A stretch of DNA of 32,476 nt from CAZOWL01 sp964583605. Lineage in GTDB: Bacteria; Pseudomonadota; Gammaproteobacteria; Chromatiales; Chromatiaceae. Below the pieces are notes generated by a model. It saw nothing but the letters and a program-made list of their open reading frames with translations. It had not been told where the DNA came from and made no database searches. The stretch spans positions 1-32,476 of the forward strand of contig CAZOWL010000048.1 of assembly GCA_964583605.1 (NCBI GenBank), in the 5' to 3' direction. Numbering within the stretch: the first letter of the stretch is position 1; every line of letters begins with the position of its first letter. Positions 30,971-32,476 of this stretch are shown in pieces. The position numbers and the translations under genes are program-made.

Positions 30971-32191
30971 TCAGGGACGCCGCTTCGCTGCGACGCGCAA
31001 TCTGAGCGCGTTGAGCCGGATGAAGCCGGTGGCGTCGCCCTGGTCATAGGCGCCGGCATCCTCCTCGAAGGTGGCAATCGCGCTGTCGAACAGGCTATCT
31101 GACTCCGATCTGCGCCCAACGACGAGCACGTTGCCTTTGTAGAGCTTCAGGCGCACGACGCCGTTAACGACGGCTTGAGTCTGATCGATCGCGGCCTGGA
31201 GCATGCGGCGCTCGGGCGAATACCAATAGCCGTTGTAGATCAGCTCGGCATAGCGTGGCATCAGCGAGTCCTTCAAGTGCGCCGCCTCGCGATCGAGCGT
31301 CAGCGATTCCATCGCGCGATGCGCCTTGAGCAGGATGGTCCCACCGGGGGTCTCGTAGCAACCGCGCGATTTCATGCCCACATAGCGGTTCTCGACAATG
31401 TCGGCCCGCCCCACACCGTTGGCCCCGCCGATACGGTTGAGCGCGGCGAGTAGCTCGGCTGGCGGCAGCGCATGGCCGTCGATCGCGATACAGTCCCCTC
31501 GGGCGAAGCTCAGCTCGATGTAGGTCGGCTGATCCGGGGCCTGCTCCGGGGCAACAGTCCAACGCCACATCTCGGCGCTGGGCTCGCACCAGGGATCTTC
31601 CAGGTCATAGCCCTCGTAAGAGATATGCAGCAGGTTGGCGTCCATCGAGTAAGGCGACTTGGTGCCGTCGCGCTTCATCTCGACCGGGATGCGATGGCGC
31701 TCGGCATAGGCCAACAGCTTCTCGCGCGAGAGCAGGTCCCACTCGCGCCATGGGGCAATGATCTGGATGCTTGGATTCAGGGCATAGGCGGTGAGCTCGA
31801 AGCGGACCTGGTCGTTCCCCTTGCCGGTGGCGCCGTGCGAGATGGCATCGGCGCCGGTTTCGGCGGCGATCTCGACGAGTCGCTTAGCGATCAGGGGCCG
31901 CGCGATCGACGTGCCAAGCAGATACTCCCCTTCATAGAGCGCATTGGCACGAAACATAGGAAAGACGAAGTCCCGGACAAACTCCTCTCGCAGGTCGTCG
32001 ATGTAGATCTCTTTGACGCCGGCGGCCTCGGCCTTCGCCCGGGCCGGGCCCAGCTCCTCGCCCTGGCCGATATCAGCCGTGAAAGTGACCACCTCACAGC
32101 CATACTCCTCCTGCAGCCAGCGCAGGATGACGGAGGTATCGAGCCCCCCTGAATAGGCCAGCACGGCCTTGCTGATCGCCTTTTTTGCCAT
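30971..32191 (-). CDS. argG: Argininosuccinate synthase
   Basis: This 406-aa enzyme joins citrulline and aspartate using ATP, the penultimate step of arginine synthesis. The N-terminal ATP pyrophosphatase loop is AYSGGLDTSVI. Further family signatures are FTADIGQGEE, the SHGATGKGNDQVRFEL signature, and SMDANLLHISYEGYDLEDPW, with the C-terminal GRRSESDSLFD. The start is ATG at 32191 (MAKKAISKAVLAYS), with GGAG 7 bp upstream; a TTG nine codons earlier is less likely. The gene is complete and monocistronic here. Confidence 0.96.
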   Translation of the reverse strand: MAKKAISKAVLAYSGGLDTSVILRWLQEEYGCEVVTFTADIGQGEELGPARAKAEAAGVKEIYIDDLREEFVRDFVFPMFRANALYEGEYLLGTSIARPLIAKRLVEIAAETGADAISHGATGKGNDQVRFELTAYALNPSIQIIAPWREWDLLSREKLLAYAERHRIPVEMKRDGTKSPYSMDANLLHISYEGYDLEDPWCEPSAEMWRWTVAPEQAPDQPTYIELSFARGDCIAIDGHALPPAELLAALNRIGGANGVGRADIVENRYVGMKSRGCYETPGGTILLKAHRAMESLTLDREAAHLKDSLMPRYAELIYNGYWYSPERRMLQAAIDQTQAVVNGVVRLKLYKGNVLVVGRRSESDSLFDSAIATFEEDAGAYDQGDATGFIRLNALRLRVAAKRRP

Positions 32192-32229
32192 GGATTCGCT
32201 CCGACTCAGATACCGCAAGATGCCGGAGC

Positions 32230-32235
32230 AGTATA
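32230..32235 (-). promoter_or_regulatory. Possible -10 element of argG
   Basis: TATACT on the minus strand (5 of 6 to consensus) lies about 38 bp before the argG ATG. The expected -35 position holds only a poor match, so this is a weak call. Confidence 0.25.
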
Positions 32236-32298
32236 AGGGTGCGCGCGAGGGCTGGGGAGACGGCGGGGGGGCCTAGACGCCGACAAGCCTATTTGTTG

Positions 32299-32476
32299 GT
32301 GCGCCAAGCGAAGCTTGGCGCTTCTTGCCGGGTGGAAGTCCCGGTCGGGTAAGGGCTAGCCACCCACCCGTATCGAGTGTTACGCCTGTGGCGGAGAGCG
32401 ACGCCTTGGTAAGGACACTGAAGCCATCGTGAACAACACAGGTGAAGCGTACACAGAGAATCTTGTAGGCCAGAAG
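32299..32476 (+). mobile_element. 5' end of a group II intron (partial, cut by window end)
   Basis: The sequence begins GTGCGCC, the usual 5' boundary of bacterial group II introns (GUGYG). It continues with a perfect 9-bp hairpin GCGCCAAGC-GAA-GCTTGGCGC (32301-32321), then GGGTGGAAGTCCCGGTCGGG and GGCTAGCCACCCACCCG, which read as domain I stems and internal-loop motifs. Base composition falls compared with neighbouring genes. No reverse transcriptase frame is reached before the end. Insertion is about 107 bp upstream of argG, in the opposite direction. The identification rests on the 5' motif and fold pattern. Confidence 0.68.

Noticed and set aside
1..32476. CRISPR arrays, tRNA or rRNA genes and complete transposases
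   Set aside because: No regular direct-repeat array, cloverleaf or rRNA-like segment was seen on reading, and no transposase motif was found. The only mobile-type elements are the short repeats and the intron end.

Overview
The window looks like chromosome from a GC-rich, nitrogen-fixing gammaproteobacterium, most likely a purple sulfur bacterium (Chromatiales/Chromatiaceae). The evidence is the combination of a sulfide:quinone oxidoreductase, a NifL-NifA pair next to a complete rnf operon (as in Azotobacter vinelandii rnf1), and the housekeeping genes priA, argG and pstSCAB-phoU. No photosynthesis gene is present, so the phototrophic assignment is an inference.

Layout. 1-2000: a repeat copy at the edge, a previously easy-to-miss 51-codon gene, and sqr (both minus). 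2305-7440: a DUF808 membrane protein (plus) converging on, and overlapping, a two-gene RND efflux operon (minus). 7859-10186: a large DUF1631 protein (plus). 10332-13147: a minus-strand group of NUDIX hydrolase, SixA phosphatase, fructosamine/ketosamine-type kinase and HNH endonuclease. 13375-15726: priA (plus). 15778-21345: phosphate uptake operon pstS-pstC-pstA-pstB-phoU (minus) with a clear Pho box promoter and stem-loops between pstS and pstC. 21772-25022: nifL-nifA (minus). 25475-30887: rnfABCDGEH (plus), divergent from nifLA. 30971-32191: argG (minus). 32299 to the end: the 5' end of what appears to be a group II intron running off the window.

How it fits together. The nifLA-rnf region is the most informative part. 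NifL should sense redox and fixed-nitrogen status and inhibit NifA. The divergent rnf operon encodes a complete ion-translocating electron-transfer complex that can supply low-potential electrons to nitrogenase. Two TGT-N10-ACA NifA sites, 42 bp apart, lie upstream of a good -24/-12 sigma-54 promoter in the nifL-rnfA gap, so the regulator next door is very probably the direct activator of rnf. The pst operon carries its own PhoB-type control.

Four copies of a roughly 125-bp two-hairpin intergenic repeat (1-70, 10197-10321, 13240-13366, 25340-25460) punctuate the window. Two of them end 9-15 bp before the start codons of priA and rnfA, so in rnf the repeat lies inside the predicted mRNA leader. 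No complete unknown multi-gene system was found. The less ordinary elements are this repeat, the sqr-linked small gene, the NifA-controlled rnf promoter, and the group II intron.
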